A stretch of DNA of 43,187 nucleotides. Origin: Prevotella sp. CAG:1058 (GTDB lineage: Bacteria > Bacteroidota > Bacteroidia > Bacteroidales > Bacteroidaceae). Of the stretch, positions 24,366 to 33,250 are shown piece after piece. The position numbers were made by a program, and so were the translations under genes. A model generated the notes under the pieces. The model ran no database searches. It saw only the letters and a list, made by a program, of their open reading frames with translations, and was not told the origin of the DNA. The stretch lies in NCBI GenBank assembly GCA_000433175.1, contig HF986628.1, positions 1 through 43,187 on the forward strand. The letters are read 5' to 3'. How positions within the stretch are numbered: position 1 is the stretch's first letter; the number at the start of each line of letters is the position of its first letter.

Positions 24366-24874
24366 GGAGCTGCGCTAGTGAATCGTTGTACAAGCTTGTA
24401 ACTGCCTTGTAATCAGATGTTTGCATTGGGCTGACAATTCCCTGCCGGTTAAGCGGCTTGGGTTAAAAGATGAGGCACTCTTTACCCAGTCAAGTCTGAT
24501 TGCCGGATGGTCAAAAGACTATACTGTCATGGCGTTTCACTGTGCCGGTGCATGTTAGGCATCATGGATGTGGTCTGTTTTTCAGTCCGTCATTCTTATT
24601 TTTCTTATAACGGTATTCCTGCCGCTTGTGGTTTGATGCATGCGCCATCGGCATGGTTTACTATCGGTAACAATGTTCTTTTTGTCGCTCATTTATGTTC
24701 AAAACCACTGCTAAGTACATACGACCATCCGTATTTTGTCGGCCAATAGGTTCACCTTATATATTTGCTACACAAACTTAATTAAAAAACTTGAGTGTTC
24801 GCCGACTTCAATCAATTTAAGTTAAAACACGATAATTATCATTTAGACCGGTAGTAAATATGATTATTAATATG

Positions 24875-24882
24875 TAAATTTG
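24875..24882 (+). promoter_or_regulatory. Putative -7 box for the RND efflux operon
   Basis: TAAATTTG fits TAnnTTTG and lies about 100 bases before the adaptor gene. No good -33 element accompanies it, so this is tentative. Confidence 0.4.
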
Positions 24883-24983
24883 CACGCCGAAAACCGTGTT
24901 GGGTCAAATAGTTTTCAAATTTGCTTTGGCCTACCAGCATAGTCGACAATTACGAATAATTAAATATTTTGAGAAAACAAGGT

Positions 24984-26174
24984 ATGAAAAAGAACAGATT
25001 TTTATTACTTGCAGCTGTTGCTGCCTTGTTCGCCTCGTGTGGCGGACAGAAAGGTAAGATGGGCGACAACGAGTATGCCGTAAGGACTATCGAAACGCAA
25101 AGCACGGAGTTGCAGACTTCTTATCCTGCAACAATCAGAGGCGTGCAGGACGTTGAGATCCGTCCGAAGATTTCAGGATTCATAACGAAACTTTGTGTTA
25201 AGGAAGGTCAGGTGGTAAAGAAAGGACAACTGCTTTTTGAGATTGACAACGTAACTTACCAGGCAGCAGTCCGCCAGGCCAAGGCTGCTGTCAATTCGGC
25301 CCAGGCCCAGTTGAGCACGTCGAAACTGACTTATGAGAACAACCAGAAGTTGTTTGCAAACAATGTAATAGGTACATACGAGCTGCAGTCGTCAAGAAAT
25401 GCGTACGAGAACGCGCAGGCTGCATTGGCACAGGCCAAGGCCAATTATGTTTCAGCAAAACAGAACCTTGACTTCTGCTATGTAACCAGTCCTGCAAACG
25501 GCGTTGTGGGCGACCTGCCTTACCGTGTGGGTGCGTTGGTTAGCTCGTCAAGTGCCGAGCCGCTTACAACAATCTCTAACATCAGCACAATGCAGGTTTA
25601 TTTCTCTATGACCGAGAAAGACCTTCTTGACATGACAAAGGAAAAGGGCGGAATACATGCTGCCATCAGCGAATATCCTCCAGTTAAGCTCCAGCTTGCC
25701 GACGGTACTACCTACAACCATGAAGGTAAGGTCGCTGCAGTGAGCGGAGTTATCGACCAGTCTACAGGTTCAGTCTCAATGCGTGCAGACTTCCCCAATC
25801 CCGAGCAGCTTCTTAAGAGCGGCGGTTCAGGCTACATCGTGGTTTCACACGCTTCTTCCAATGCAATCGTTGTTCCGCAGGATGCCGTTGCACAGGTGCA
25901 GGACCGCTATTTCGTATACGTTCTGGGCAAGGACAATAAGGTCAAGTACACCAGTGTTACCATAAATCCGGACAACGACGGAAAGAACTATATCATAGAA
26001 AGCGGACTTAAGGCCGGCGACCGCATCGTAGTGCAAGGCATTACAACTCTTAAGGACGGTATGCAGATTACTCCTATAACCGAGGCCCAGTATCAGGAGA
26101 AACTGAAGAAGACAAGCCAGATGGGCGCTCATCAGAACGACTTGAACAAACTTAAGGAAGACCTTACAAAGTAA
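24984..26174 (+). CDS. RND efflux periplasmic adaptor (membrane fusion protein) lipoprotein
   Basis: I chose the ATG at 24984 (396 aa), which gives a lipoprotein signal MKKNRFLLLAAVAALFAS with lipobox Cys at about 19; a TTG at 24969 would add five residues. The layout is that of AcrA/MexA: a beta-barrel/lipoyl half starting TSYPATIRGVQDVEIRPKIS and GFITKLCVKEGQVVKKGQ, a long helical hairpin (about 95-165, Ala/Gln-rich), the second lipoyl half with DFCYVTSPANGVVGDLPYRV, then beta-barrel and membrane-proximal domains with AVSGVIDQSTGSVSMRADFPN. It links the inner-membrane pump to the outer-membrane channel. It is the first gene of the efflux operon, 134 bases before the pump gene. Confidence 0.95.
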   Translation: MKKNRFLLLAAVAALFASCGGQKGKMGDNEYAVRTIETQSTELQTSYPATIRGVQDVEIRPKISGFITKLCVKEGQVVKKGQLLFEIDNVTYQAAVRQAKAAVNSAQAQLSTSKLTYENNQKLFANNVIGTYELQSSRNAYENAQAALAQAKANYVSAKQNLDFCYVTSPANGVVGDLPYRVGALVSSSSAEPLTTISNISTMQVYFSMTEKDLLDMTKEKGGIHAAISEYPPVKLQLADGTTYNHEGKVAAVSGVIDQSTGSVSMRADFPNPEQLLKSGGSGYIVVSHASSNAIVVPQDAVAQVQDRYFVYVLGKDNKVKYTSVTINPDNDGKNYIIESGLKAGDRIVVQGITTLKDGMQITPITEAQYQEKLKKTSQMGAHQNDLNKLKEDLTK

Positions 26175-26308
26175 TGTTCCGGTAAACAGACAGGCCGGCA
26201 GCCGCCATAGTGCGTGCATTAGGCAGGGACAACCTTGCCCGCCGCAGGGAATATGATAACTTCCTGTTTGCCTGTCATTGGTAAACTTGTCATTAAAAAT
26301 ATAAAACA

Positions 26309-29300
26309 ATGAGATTAGACAACTTTATAAAACGCCCGGTGCTGTCGACGGTAATCTCAATCCTGACAGTCATCCTGGGTCTTATCGGATTGGTGTCGCT
26401 GCCAATCGAGCAGTACCCTGACGTTGCGCCGCCTACCGTGAGCGTGAGCGCCAATTACCAGGGAGCCAACGCCCAGACCGTGCTCAACTCGGTTATCGTG
26501 CCGCTGGAAGAGCAAATCAATGGTGTTGAAGGCATGACATACATGACCTCGACCGCAACCAACGAAGGTTCGGCCAACATTACTGTATTCTTCAACCAGG
26601 GCATGAACGCCGACATGTGCCAGGTGAACGTGCAGAACCGTGTGTCGCAAGCCTCGGCGCTGCTGCCTGCCGAAGTAACAAGGGCGGGTGTCACCGTGCA
26701 GAAGCGACAGACGTCGACCGTGCTCCTTATGGCCATCAAGGGCGACCCTGAAAGATACGACGAGAAGTTCCTCCAGAACTATGCCGACATCAACATCATC
26801 CCCGCAATCAAGCGTGTAAGCGGTGTGGGCGACTGTGAGGTTATGGGTGCCAAGACGTATTCTATGCGTATCTGGCTCGACCCTATCAAGATGAAGAACT
26901 ACGGCCTCATGCCGTCAGACATATCAGCAGTTCTTGCCGAGCAGAACATCGAGGCTGCCCCGGGTAAGTTCGGTGAACAGAGCGACAACCAGTACGAATA
27001 CACCATACGTTACAAGGGCCGTCTGCAAACTCCTACAGAGTTCGAGAACATGGTCATCACGAGCGACGCCAACGGCAACACCATCCGTGTCAAGGATGTG
27101 GCCAAAGTCGAGCTTGGTGGTCTGTATTACAGCGTAACCTCAAAGGTTAACGGACAGCCCGCGGTCATGATGATGGTGACCCAGACCGCTGGTTCTAACG
27201 CGACTCAGATTGTAAACGACATCAAGAAGGTTATTGACGACCAGCGCACGATGTTGCCTCCGGGTGTGGAAATCGAGTACATGCAGGACGTTACCGAGTT
27301 CCTCTTCGCTTCAATGAACGACCTTGTACACACCTTGTTCGAGGCTTTCGTACTCGTGTTCATCGTGGTTTACATCTTCTTGCAGGACTTCCGCTCGACG
27401 CTCATCCCGCTTATCGCGGTGCCCGTGTCGTTGGTTGGTACGTTCTTCTTCCTCTATTTGTTCGGATTCTCGCTCAACCTGCTTACGCTTTCGGCGTTAG
27501 TCTTGGCCATCGCGATAGTCGTCGACGACGCGATAGTCGTCGTCGAGGCCGTCCACGCCAAGCTCGACCTTGGTTACAAGTCGGCCCGCCAGGCGTCGAT
27601 TGACGCGATGAATGAAATTTCCGGAGCCATCATTTCAATTACCCTTGTGATGTCGGCCGTGTTCATTCCTGTGTCGTTCATCGGCGGAACGTCTGGTACG
27701 TTCTACAAGGAGTTCGGTATAACGATGGCTATCTCAATCGTGATTTCAGCTATCAACGCGTTGACGCTCTCACCTGCGCTCTGCGCCATATTGCTGAAAC
27801 CGAAGAACGAGGACGGCTCTGCACGTAAGATGTCTTTCATAGACCGCTTCCATGCAGCCTTCAACGGTGCCTATGGAAAGGTTCAGGACAAGTACACCAA
27901 GAGTGTACGCAAGTTGGTTGAGAAGCCTGTAATCGCAATCATAGCAGTAGTAATAGGAGCTGCAGCCCTTGTATTTACTGCGATGAACACCAAGACCGGT
28001 CTCGTGCCCGACGAGGATACTGGTACCGTGTTCTGTACGGTGTCAACCGCTCCTGGTACTTCTCTTGAAAAGACAAATGAGGTAATGGACCAGGTTGACT
28101 CCATGCTTGCAACCAACCCGGCTATCGAGAACCGTCTGCGTATCACCGGTTACAACTTCATTTCAGGACAAGGCTCTAACCAGGGTACGTTCGTTATCAA
28201 GCTGAAGTCGTTCGAAGACCGCGACAAGGAAGAAGGCTTCATGAAGTACTTCAATGTCCACAGCATGGGTTCACAGATGGTGCTTGCCATGATTTACAAG
28301 CAGACAGCTTCCATCAAGGGTGCCCAGATATTGGCCTTCCAGCCGCCTATGGTGCAAGGTTTCTCTGCAACCAACGGTCTGACGTTCTCAATGCTCGACC
28401 GTACCGGAGGTGATGTGAACAACTTCTTCAAGATTACTCAGAACTTCCTGGCCGAGCTTAACAAGCGTCCGGAAATAGCAACGGCAATGACTTCTTACAA
28501 TTCTGAGTATCCGCAGTACATGATTGATGTCGATGTTGCCAAGTGTAAGCAGAGTGGTATCGACCCAAATACGGTGCTTACTGCCATGCAAGGTTATTAC
28601 GGAGGTCTTTATGCTTCTAACTTCAACTCTTTCGGTAAGCTCTACCGTGTAATGATACAGGCAGACCCGAAGATGCGCGAAGATTTGAAGAGCATGAATA
28701 ATATTTATGTGCGTACAAGCAACGGAATGGCTCCTATCAACGAGTTCGTTTCAATGAAGAAGGTTTACGGACCGCAGGAAATTGCCCGTTTCAACCTCTT
28801 TACCTCTATTGACGTCAACGCTACCGCAGCCGACGGATACTCTTCTGGTGACGCAATCCGTGCCGTCGAGGAAGTTGCCAGCCAGACGTTGCCGACCGGT
28901 TTCGGTTACGAGTTCTCCGGTCTGACACGTTCCGAGCAGGAGTCGAGCAGCTCGACGATGATCATCTTCGCCCTCTGTCTTACCTTCGTGTACTTGATTC
29001 TGAGTGCGCAGTACGAGAGCTACCTCGTTCCGTTGTCGGTTATCTTGTCCATACCGTTCGGTATTGCAGGTGCGTTCATATTCACCGACCTGTTCGGAAA
29101 GAACAACGACATTTACATGCAGATTGCGCTTATCATGCTTATCGGACTTTTGGCCAAGAACGCCATCCTTATCGTACAGTTCGCCCTTGAACGCCGACGT
29201 ACGGGTATGGACTTGTCATGGTCTGCGGTTCTTGGTGCAAGCGCCCGTCTGCGTCCTATCTTGATGACCTCGTTGGCCATGATTATCGGTCTTGCCCCGT

Positions 29301-29539
29301 TGCTCATACCTATTGGTGTAGGTTACAACGGAAACATGACAATTGGTGCGGCCGCTATCGGCGGTATGCTTATCGGTATGATTTGCCAGCTTCTGGTCGT
29401 TCCGGCTCTCTTCTATATATTCCAGTATTTGCAGGAGAAGGTAAGGCCGCTTGAGTTTGACGATGACAAGGCTGCTGTTGACACCGAGTTGTTGCAGTAC
29501 ACTCGTAGGATTGATAATACGAAAAATGAACAACAGTAA
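26309..29539 (+). CDS. RND multidrug efflux pump, inner-membrane subunit (AcrB/HAE1-like)
   Basis: The 1076-aa protein has normal length for HAE-1 RND transporters. The N-terminal MRLDNFIKRPVLSTVISI leads into TM1, and two large periplasmic loops separate the twelve membrane helices. The proton-relay residues are visible: the Asp pair in AIVVDDAIVVVEAV (TM4, about 405-418) and the Lys in LLAKNAILIVQF (TM10, about 946-957). Porter-domain motifs such as GVEGMTYMTSTATNEG and NVQNRVSQA are also present. It exports hydrophobic compounds or lipids by proton antiport. Its stop TAA overlaps the next gene's ATG by one base. Substrates cannot be predicted; many Bacteroidales have several such pumps. 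Confidence 0.97.
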   Translation: MRLDNFIKRPVLSTVISILTVILGLIGLVSLPIEQYPDVAPPTVSVSANYQGANAQTVLNSVIVPLEEQINGVEGMTYMTSTATNEGSANITVFFNQGMNADMCQVNVQNRVSQASALLPAEVTRAGVTVQKRQTSTVLLMAIKGDPERYDEKFLQNYADINIIPAIKRVSGVGDCEVMGAKTYSMRIWLDPIKMKNYGLMPSDISAVLAEQNIEAAPGKFGEQSDNQYEYTIRYKGRLQTPTEFENMVITSDANGNTIRVKDVAKVELGGLYYSVTSKVNGQPAVMMMVTQTAGSNATQIVNDIKKVIDDQRTMLPPGVEIEYMQDVTEFLFASMNDLVHTLFEAFVLVFIVVYIFLQDFRSTLIPLIAVPVSLVGTFFFLYLFGFSLNLLTLSALVLAIAIVVDDAIVVVEAVHAKLDLGYKSARQASIDAMNEISGAIISITLVMSAVFIPVSFIGGTSGTFYKEFGITMAISIVISAINALTLSPALCAILLKPKNEDGSARKMSFIDRFHAAFNGAYGKVQDKYTKSVRKLVEKPVIAIIAVVIGAAALVFTAMNTKTGLVPDEDTGTVFCTVSTAPGTSLEKTNEVMDQVDSMLATNPAIENRLRITGYNFISGQGSNQGTFVIKLKSFEDRDKEEGFMKYFNVHSMGSQMVLAMIYKQTASIKGAQILAFQPPMVQGFSATNGLTFSMLDRTGGDVNNFFKITQNFLAELNKRPEIATAMTSYNSEYPQYMIDVDVAKCKQSGIDPNTVLTAMQGYYGGLYASNFNSFGKLYRVMIQADPKMREDLKSMNNIYVRTSNGMAPINEFVSMKKVYGPQEIARFNLFTSIDVNATAADGYSSGDAIRAVEEVASQTLPTGFGYEFSGLTRSEQESSSSTMIIFALCLTFVYLILSAQYESYLVPLSVILSIPFGIAGAFIFTDLFGKNNDIYMQIALIMLIGLLAKNAILIVQFALERRRTGMDLSWSAVLGASARLRPILMTSLAMIIGLAPLLIPIGVGYNGNMTIGAAAIGGMLIGMICQLLVVPALFYIFQYLQEKVRPLEFDDDKAAVDTELLQYTRRIDNTKNEQQ

Positions 29540-30924
29540 TGAAAAGTAAGAATATATTGATAATGATTTCCGCCGCTGCCCTTTTGAGCAGCTGCGGAAT
29601 CTACGGGAAGTACGAACGCCCTGAGGTCAATACCACAGGACTTGTGCGCGACGTTACTTCTAACACTGACACTCTGGCTGTAACCGATACTACAAGTTTC
29701 GGTAACCTGCCGTGGCGCAGTGTGTTTACCGACCCGCAGTTGCAGGCTCTTATTGAGCAAGGGCTTGCCCACAATACAGACCTGCTCAATGCCGCACTCA
29801 ATGTGAAAATGGTTGAAGCGCAGCTGAGCGTTGCCAAGTTGGCATTCGTTCCTTCGTTCACGTTCTCTCCGCAGGGAACCATATCTTCATGGGACGGAAG
29901 CAAGGCAACAAAGACTTATTCGCTGCCGGTTAACGCAAGCTGGAGCATCGACCTTTTCGGTAACCTTCTGAACCAGAAGCGTAGCGCACAGATGGCACTT
30001 TTGGCAACAAAGGACTACCAGCTTGTGGTAAAGACCAACCTGATAGCCAACATAGCCAATGCTTATTATACGCTGATGATGCTTGACAAGCAGCTCGAAA
30101 TTGTAGACAACATGACCAGTCTGACCAAGGACACATGGGATATGATGAAGCTGCAGAAGGATCTCAACATGGCTAAAGAGACCAGCGTGCAGAGTGCTGA
30201 GGCCAACTATTATTCAGTATTGGCACAGGCTGCCGACCTGAAGCGCCAGATTCGTGAAACCGAGAACTCGCTTTCACTGCTGCTGGGTCAGCCGGCCCAA
30301 ACCATAGGGCGCGGCAAGCTGGAAGACCAGTCGTTGCCTACGGAGTTCAGTACGGGTGTTGGCATCCAGATGCTTAACAACCGTCCCGACGTGCATTATG
30401 CCGAGATGGCGCTTGCACAGTGCTTCTATGACGTACAGACTGCACGTTCTAAGTTTTATCCGAACATCTCTATAAGTGCCAGCGGCGCGTTTACCAACAA
30501 CGGCGGTGGAGGTATCGTCAACCCTGGTAAGTGGTTGCTCAGTGCAGTTGGAAGCCTTGTACAGCCCATATTCCAGAACGGACAGCTTATAGCCGGACTC
30601 AAGGTTGCCAAGGCACAGCAGGAGCAGGCTTACAACACATGGCAGAATGCGGTGCTTGCTGCCGGAAGCGAGGTCAGCAATGCCCTTGTACTCTACAACT
30701 CGTCTGACGAGAAGAGCAAGCTGGAGCAGAAGCAGATAGAGAGCCTGACCAAGAATGTTGAATACACCAAGGACTTGTTCAGCATGGGTAGCAGTACGTA
30801 TCTTGAGGTCATAACGGCCCAACAGTCGCTGCTCAATGCAGAATTGTCAAAGGTGCAGGACGACTTCTATAAGATGCAGGCTGTCGTCAATCTGTATTAT
30901 GCACTCGGCGGAGGAAGGGATTAA
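29539..30924 (+). CDS. Outer-membrane efflux channel lipoprotein (TolC/NodT-type)
   Basis: The 461-aa protein starts with a lipoprotein signal (MKSKNILIMISAAALLSSCG; Cys19) and continues with KYERPEVNTTG, typical of the NodT subgroup of outer-membrane factors. Two internal repeats form the outer-membrane barrel and the periplasmic helical tunnel: LPWRSVFTDPQLQALIEQGL (about 54-73) with long helices to 230, and NRPDVHYAEMALAQ (about 281-294) with a second helical half to 455. It would dock onto the adaptor and provide the exit duct. Translational coupling to the pump gene is implied by the one-base overlap. Confidence 0.95.
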   Translation: MKSKNILIMISAAALLSSCGIYGKYERPEVNTTGLVRDVTSNTDTLAVTDTTSFGNLPWRSVFTDPQLQALIEQGLAHNTDLLNAALNVKMVEAQLSVAKLAFVPSFTFSPQGTISSWDGSKATKTYSLPVNASWSIDLFGNLLNQKRSAQMALLATKDYQLVVKTNLIANIANAYYTLMMLDKQLEIVDNMTSLTKDTWDMMKLQKDLNMAKETSVQSAEANYYSVLAQAADLKRQIRETENSLSLLLGQPAQTIGRGKLEDQSLPTEFSTGVGIQMLNNRPDVHYAEMALAQCFYDVQTARSKFYPNISISASGAFTNNGGGGIVNPGKWLLSAVGSLVQPIFQNGQLIAGLKVAKAQQEQAYNTWQNAVLAAGSEVSNALVLYNSSDEKSKLEQKQIESLTKNVEYTKDLFSMGSSTYLEVITAQQSLLNAELSKVQDDFYKMQAVVNLYYALGGGRD

Positions 30925-30951
30925 ATGTAAGGCATAAAATGAATTAAAGTT

Positions 30952-31728
30952 ATGATAAGTCCAAAAGCAGAAATAGACCCAAAGGCGAAAATAGGAAAAA
31001 ATGTTACGATTTATCCTTTCGCATATATAGAGGGCGATGTTGTCATCGGCGACGACTGCGTTATCTATCCGTACGTCAGCATAATGAACGGAACGCGTCT
31101 CGGACGTGGCAACACGGTTTACCAGAACACAGTGCTTGGCGCCGTGCCTCAAGACTTCAACTATTGCGGCGACGCGTCTACGCTGGTTATCGGCGACGAC
31201 AATACGTTCCGCGAGAATGTAGTTATCAACCGTGCCACTTTTTGCAGCGGAGAGACTACCATAGGCAACCGCAACTCCTTCATGGAGGGTGTCCATGTGT
31301 CTCACGATACAAAGATTTCCGACGATTGTGTGTTCGGTTACGGTACTAAGATAGCAGGCGACTGCGAGATTGAGAACGCCGTTATCTTCTCGTCAAACGT
31401 GATTGCCAATGCGGGCGTACGCGTAGGACGAGGCTCTATGGTGCAGGGCGGATGCCGCCTGAGCCGCGACGTTCCGCCTTACATCATCGCCAGCGACAAC
31501 CCCGTAAAGTATGGCGGCATCAACGCGACCATCCTGACTAACCATGGCGTGTCTCAGAAGGTGCAGGACCATATAGCCAACGCTTACCGACTGGTGTTCC
31601 ACGGGCAGACGAGCGTTTTCGACGCCGTGCGCCAGGTACGCGAGCAGGTGCCTGACGGTCCGGAGATACGCCACATAGAGGAATTCATCGATGCAACCAA
31701 GCTCGGCTTGATTAGCAAGATGTGGTAA
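30952..31728 (+). CDS. lpxA: LpxA-like acyl-ACP:UDP-GlcNAc O-acyltransferase
   Basis: The 258-aa protein has a left-handed beta-helix (about 1-190) with LpxA-type repeats and a helical C-terminal domain (about 195-258; AYRLVFHGQTSVFDAV). VHVSHDTKI (about 114-122) contains His118, in the place of the catalytic His of E. coli LpxA, and VQGGCRLSRDVPPYIIASDNP resembles the substrate end of that enzyme. LpxA starts lipid A synthesis by adding a 3-hydroxyacyl chain to UDP-GlcNAc. In Bacteroidales lpxA usually lies beside lpxD and lpxC, which are absent here, so this may be a second, paralogous acyltransferase. It is 27 bases after the efflux channel gene on the same strand, so it is probably part of that operon, and is followed by a terminator. 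Confidence 0.85.
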   Translation: MISPKAEIDPKAKIGKNVTIYPFAYIEGDVVIGDDCVIYPYVSIMNGTRLGRGNTVYQNTVLGAVPQDFNYCGDASTLVIGDDNTFRENVVINRATFCSGETTIGNRNSFMEGVHVSHDTKISDDCVFGYGTKIAGDCEIENAVIFSSNVIANAGVRVGRGSMVQGGCRLSRDVPPYIIASDNPVKYGGINATILTNHGVSQKVQDHIANAYRLVFHGQTSVFDAVRQVREQVPDGPEIRHIEEFIDATKLGLISKMW

Positions 31729-31736
31729 CAAAATAG

Positions 31737-31771
31737 TAAACGGCCGTTTTCATCGTGAAAACGGCCGTTTA
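31737..31771. terminator. Bidirectional terminator between lpxA-like and protease genes
   Basis: A perfect 16-bp stem, TAAACGGCCGTTTTCA (31737-31752) with 31756-31771, has a three-base loop. It lies between two convergent genes with T-rich bases on the lpxA side (TGTTTCTTCTTATTTC), so it can serve both strands. Confidence 0.8.
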
Positions 31772-31833
31772 TGTTTCTTCTTATTTCATGCGGCGGTCTT
31801 ATTGCCGCTCCTGTAAGATGCTGTTACGGTATC

Positions 31834-32952
31834 TTATCGTTTCAGGAACTCCTTTATCCGCTCTTCGGGAATGCCGAAGTTGAAGTTGTCCGTAGTGCCG
31901 AGCTTTGCAAAGTTCACGGCCACGAGGTTGCCGTATTCGTCTATTACGGGGCTTCCGCTCGAGCCTTGCAGCGTCGGTATGCTGTACAGCAGGCGTTGTC
32001 CGTCGGGCAGCTGCGTTATCTTGCCGCTTGTCATCTGCACCTTTATTCCCTGCTTGGTGTTGGCAAGCACCAGTCCGGCGTTGTAGCCTATCATGTACAG
32101 CTGCTGGTCTATCTTCAGCGGTTCGTCTGCCCCGTTGCCGCCAAGCAGTCCGTCCAGGAAGTTGCCGTTGCCGCCTTCGCCGCGCAGTTTGAATATGTGC
32201 GCGCCCTCGGGTGTCTTCTTGTTCTTCAGCTGTATCAGTGCCAGGTCTACGTCCTCCTTGTCAGACGTGCGCGTAACCACGCACGGGTTCTTGTCGATAA
32301 AGTCCTTGTCCGTCGTAACGTAGGTGTCGTTGTAGGCTATGCCAAGCTCACATACGGCCTGTATTTTTATGCCCTCCGGGTCTATGTTGCTGTCAATCTC
32401 GTCGCTCGACTGGCTCAGCAGGTTGTACTGCCGCCTCAGTTCCGTCTGCTGCGAGTTTATTTCAGCCAGCCTCTCCTGGTCCACGTGCATGTATCCGTAG
32501 AAGTCAACATACGAGCACGAGCTTTTCTGGCTCTCAAGTACGTCGAACTGGTCGGACAGCGTGCTCATGGCCTCGGCGAAGTACAGTTTCATGGCTTTCA
32601 TTATGTTTATCATGCTGCGGCGTGCCGTCACGGCGTCTATTGCCGGGGCTGCCACGTGCCTGTTGGTCATCAGCGTGCCCTTGTCGTCTACGAAGAAGGC
32701 AGTGCCCGTCAGCATGCTGCGGTTCGCCTTAGCCTCGTTCACCTCGGCCGTAAGCCCCGTTATGTCGCCTTCCTCGTCAAGTCCGGTGAAGTATAGCGAG
32801 TTGCCGTTTGGCAGCTTCAGTTCGTAGTAATACTCGTTCAGCACCACTACAACGCCCGATGATGTCTCCTTAAAAAGCTCTTCAGCCGATTTCTTGTTGT
32901 CGCATCCCGTCATGGCTATGACGGTCAGCAGTAATATTAGTATTTTTCTCAT
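31834..32952 (-). CDS. Trypsin-like serine protease lipoprotein with helical insert
   Basis: The 372-aa protein has a lipoprotein signal (MRKILILLLTVIAMTGCD; Cys17). Its fold is of the S1/DegP type: GTAFFVDDKGTLMTNRHVAA with catalytic His99, KEDVDLALIQL with Asp236, and PTLQGSSGSPVIDEYGNLVAVNF with Ser334. The usual gap between His and Asp is enlarged by a helical, charged region (about 105-190, likely coiled coil), which is unusual for HtrA proteases; no PDZ domain follows. It is probably a periplasmic or surface lipoprotein protease. A TAnnTTTG box lies about 75 bases upstream. The ORF is GC-rich and convergent with the lpxA-like gene. Confidence 0.88.
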   Translation of the reverse strand: MRKILILLLTVIAMTGCDNKKSAEELFKETSSGVVVVLNEYYYELKLPNGNSLYFTGLDEEGDITGLTAEVNEAKANRSMLTGTAFFVDDKGTLMTNRHVAAPAIDAVTARRSMINIMKAMKLYFAEAMSTLSDQFDVLESQKSSCSYVDFYGYMHVDQERLAEINSQQTELRRQYNLLSQSSDEIDSNIDPEGIKIQAVCELGIAYNDTYVTTDKDFIDKNPCVVTRTSDKEDVDLALIQLKNKKTPEGAHIFKLRGEGGNGNFLDGLLGGNGADEPLKIDQQLYMIGYNAGLVLANTKQGIKVQMTSGKITQLPDGQRLLYSIPTLQGSSGSPVIDEYGNLVAVNFAKLGTTDNFNFGIPEERIKEFLKR

Positions 32953-33025
32953 GATATAAGAGTTATTTGGTATAGTCTGTTTTGCACGGCCATGCCCTTG
33001 TAGTGAAGGTATTCCGTATCATGGG

Positions 33026-33033
33026 CAAAGATA
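33026..33033 (-). promoter_or_regulatory. -7 box for the protease gene
   Basis: The minus strand reads TATCTTTG (TAnnTTTG), with TTTCA in roughly the -33 position (33053-33057). It lies about 75 bases upstream of the start at 32952. Confidence 0.5.
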
Positions 33034-33129
33034 AGTAAAAAGCCGTTATTACTGAAATTATTGCCGCCCATTTTGTTAAAAAATCTATTGCCGCTTTTCT
33101 TTGTGTTTCCAATATGTGGTCTTTCATGC

Positions 33130-33191
33130 TGCAAAAGGTTACCTTTTGCAGTGTAAAAGGCCGTGTTTTGCATTGCAAAACACGGCCTTTT
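33130..33191. repeat. GCAAAAGG-type double palindrome
   Basis: Two neighbouring perfect palindromes are present. The first (33130-33150) has 10-bp arms TGCAAAAGGT/ACCTTTTGCA around one base. The second pairs 33155-33172 with 33174-33191 (18-bp arms, one-base loop). The element lies in the spacer between the protease and the unknown protein and can act as a minus-strand terminator for the latter. Its first half matches 24327-24350 nearly base for base. Confidence 0.75.
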
Positions 33192-33250
33192 GTAACGTAT
33201 GTCGTAATGTGCTGGTTACCAATGTGTTATACTTTGTACTCCTTGGCGTG

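Larger units (their letters stand above)
24137..24983. other. Large intergenic region between cca and the efflux operon
   Basis: These 847 bases hold no convincing gene. They contain a small hairpin (24147-24163, GCGTCA/TGACGC), the cca terminator, one copy of the GCAAAAGG-type repeat and, near the 3' end, a -7-like box (24875-24882). Short open frames here (for example 24507-24749) have Cys/His-rich composition that is not protein-like. No TetR, MarR or other regulator gene accompanies the downstream pump. The middle part could include a decayed gene or an RNA; I see no evidence for either. Confidence 0.6.

Noticed and set aside
24507..24749. 80-codon open frame in the cca-efflux spacer
   Set aside because: Cys/His/Tyr-rich composition, no motif, no promoter or neighbour support.
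31771..32796. Plus-strand open frame of 341 codons opposite the protease gene
   Set aside because: It mirrors the codon structure of the true minus-strand protease, whose lipobox and catalytic triad are clear.
32949..33173. Small minus-strand open frames upstream of the protease
   Set aside because: They run across the palindromic repeat and the protease promoter and have no protein-like features.
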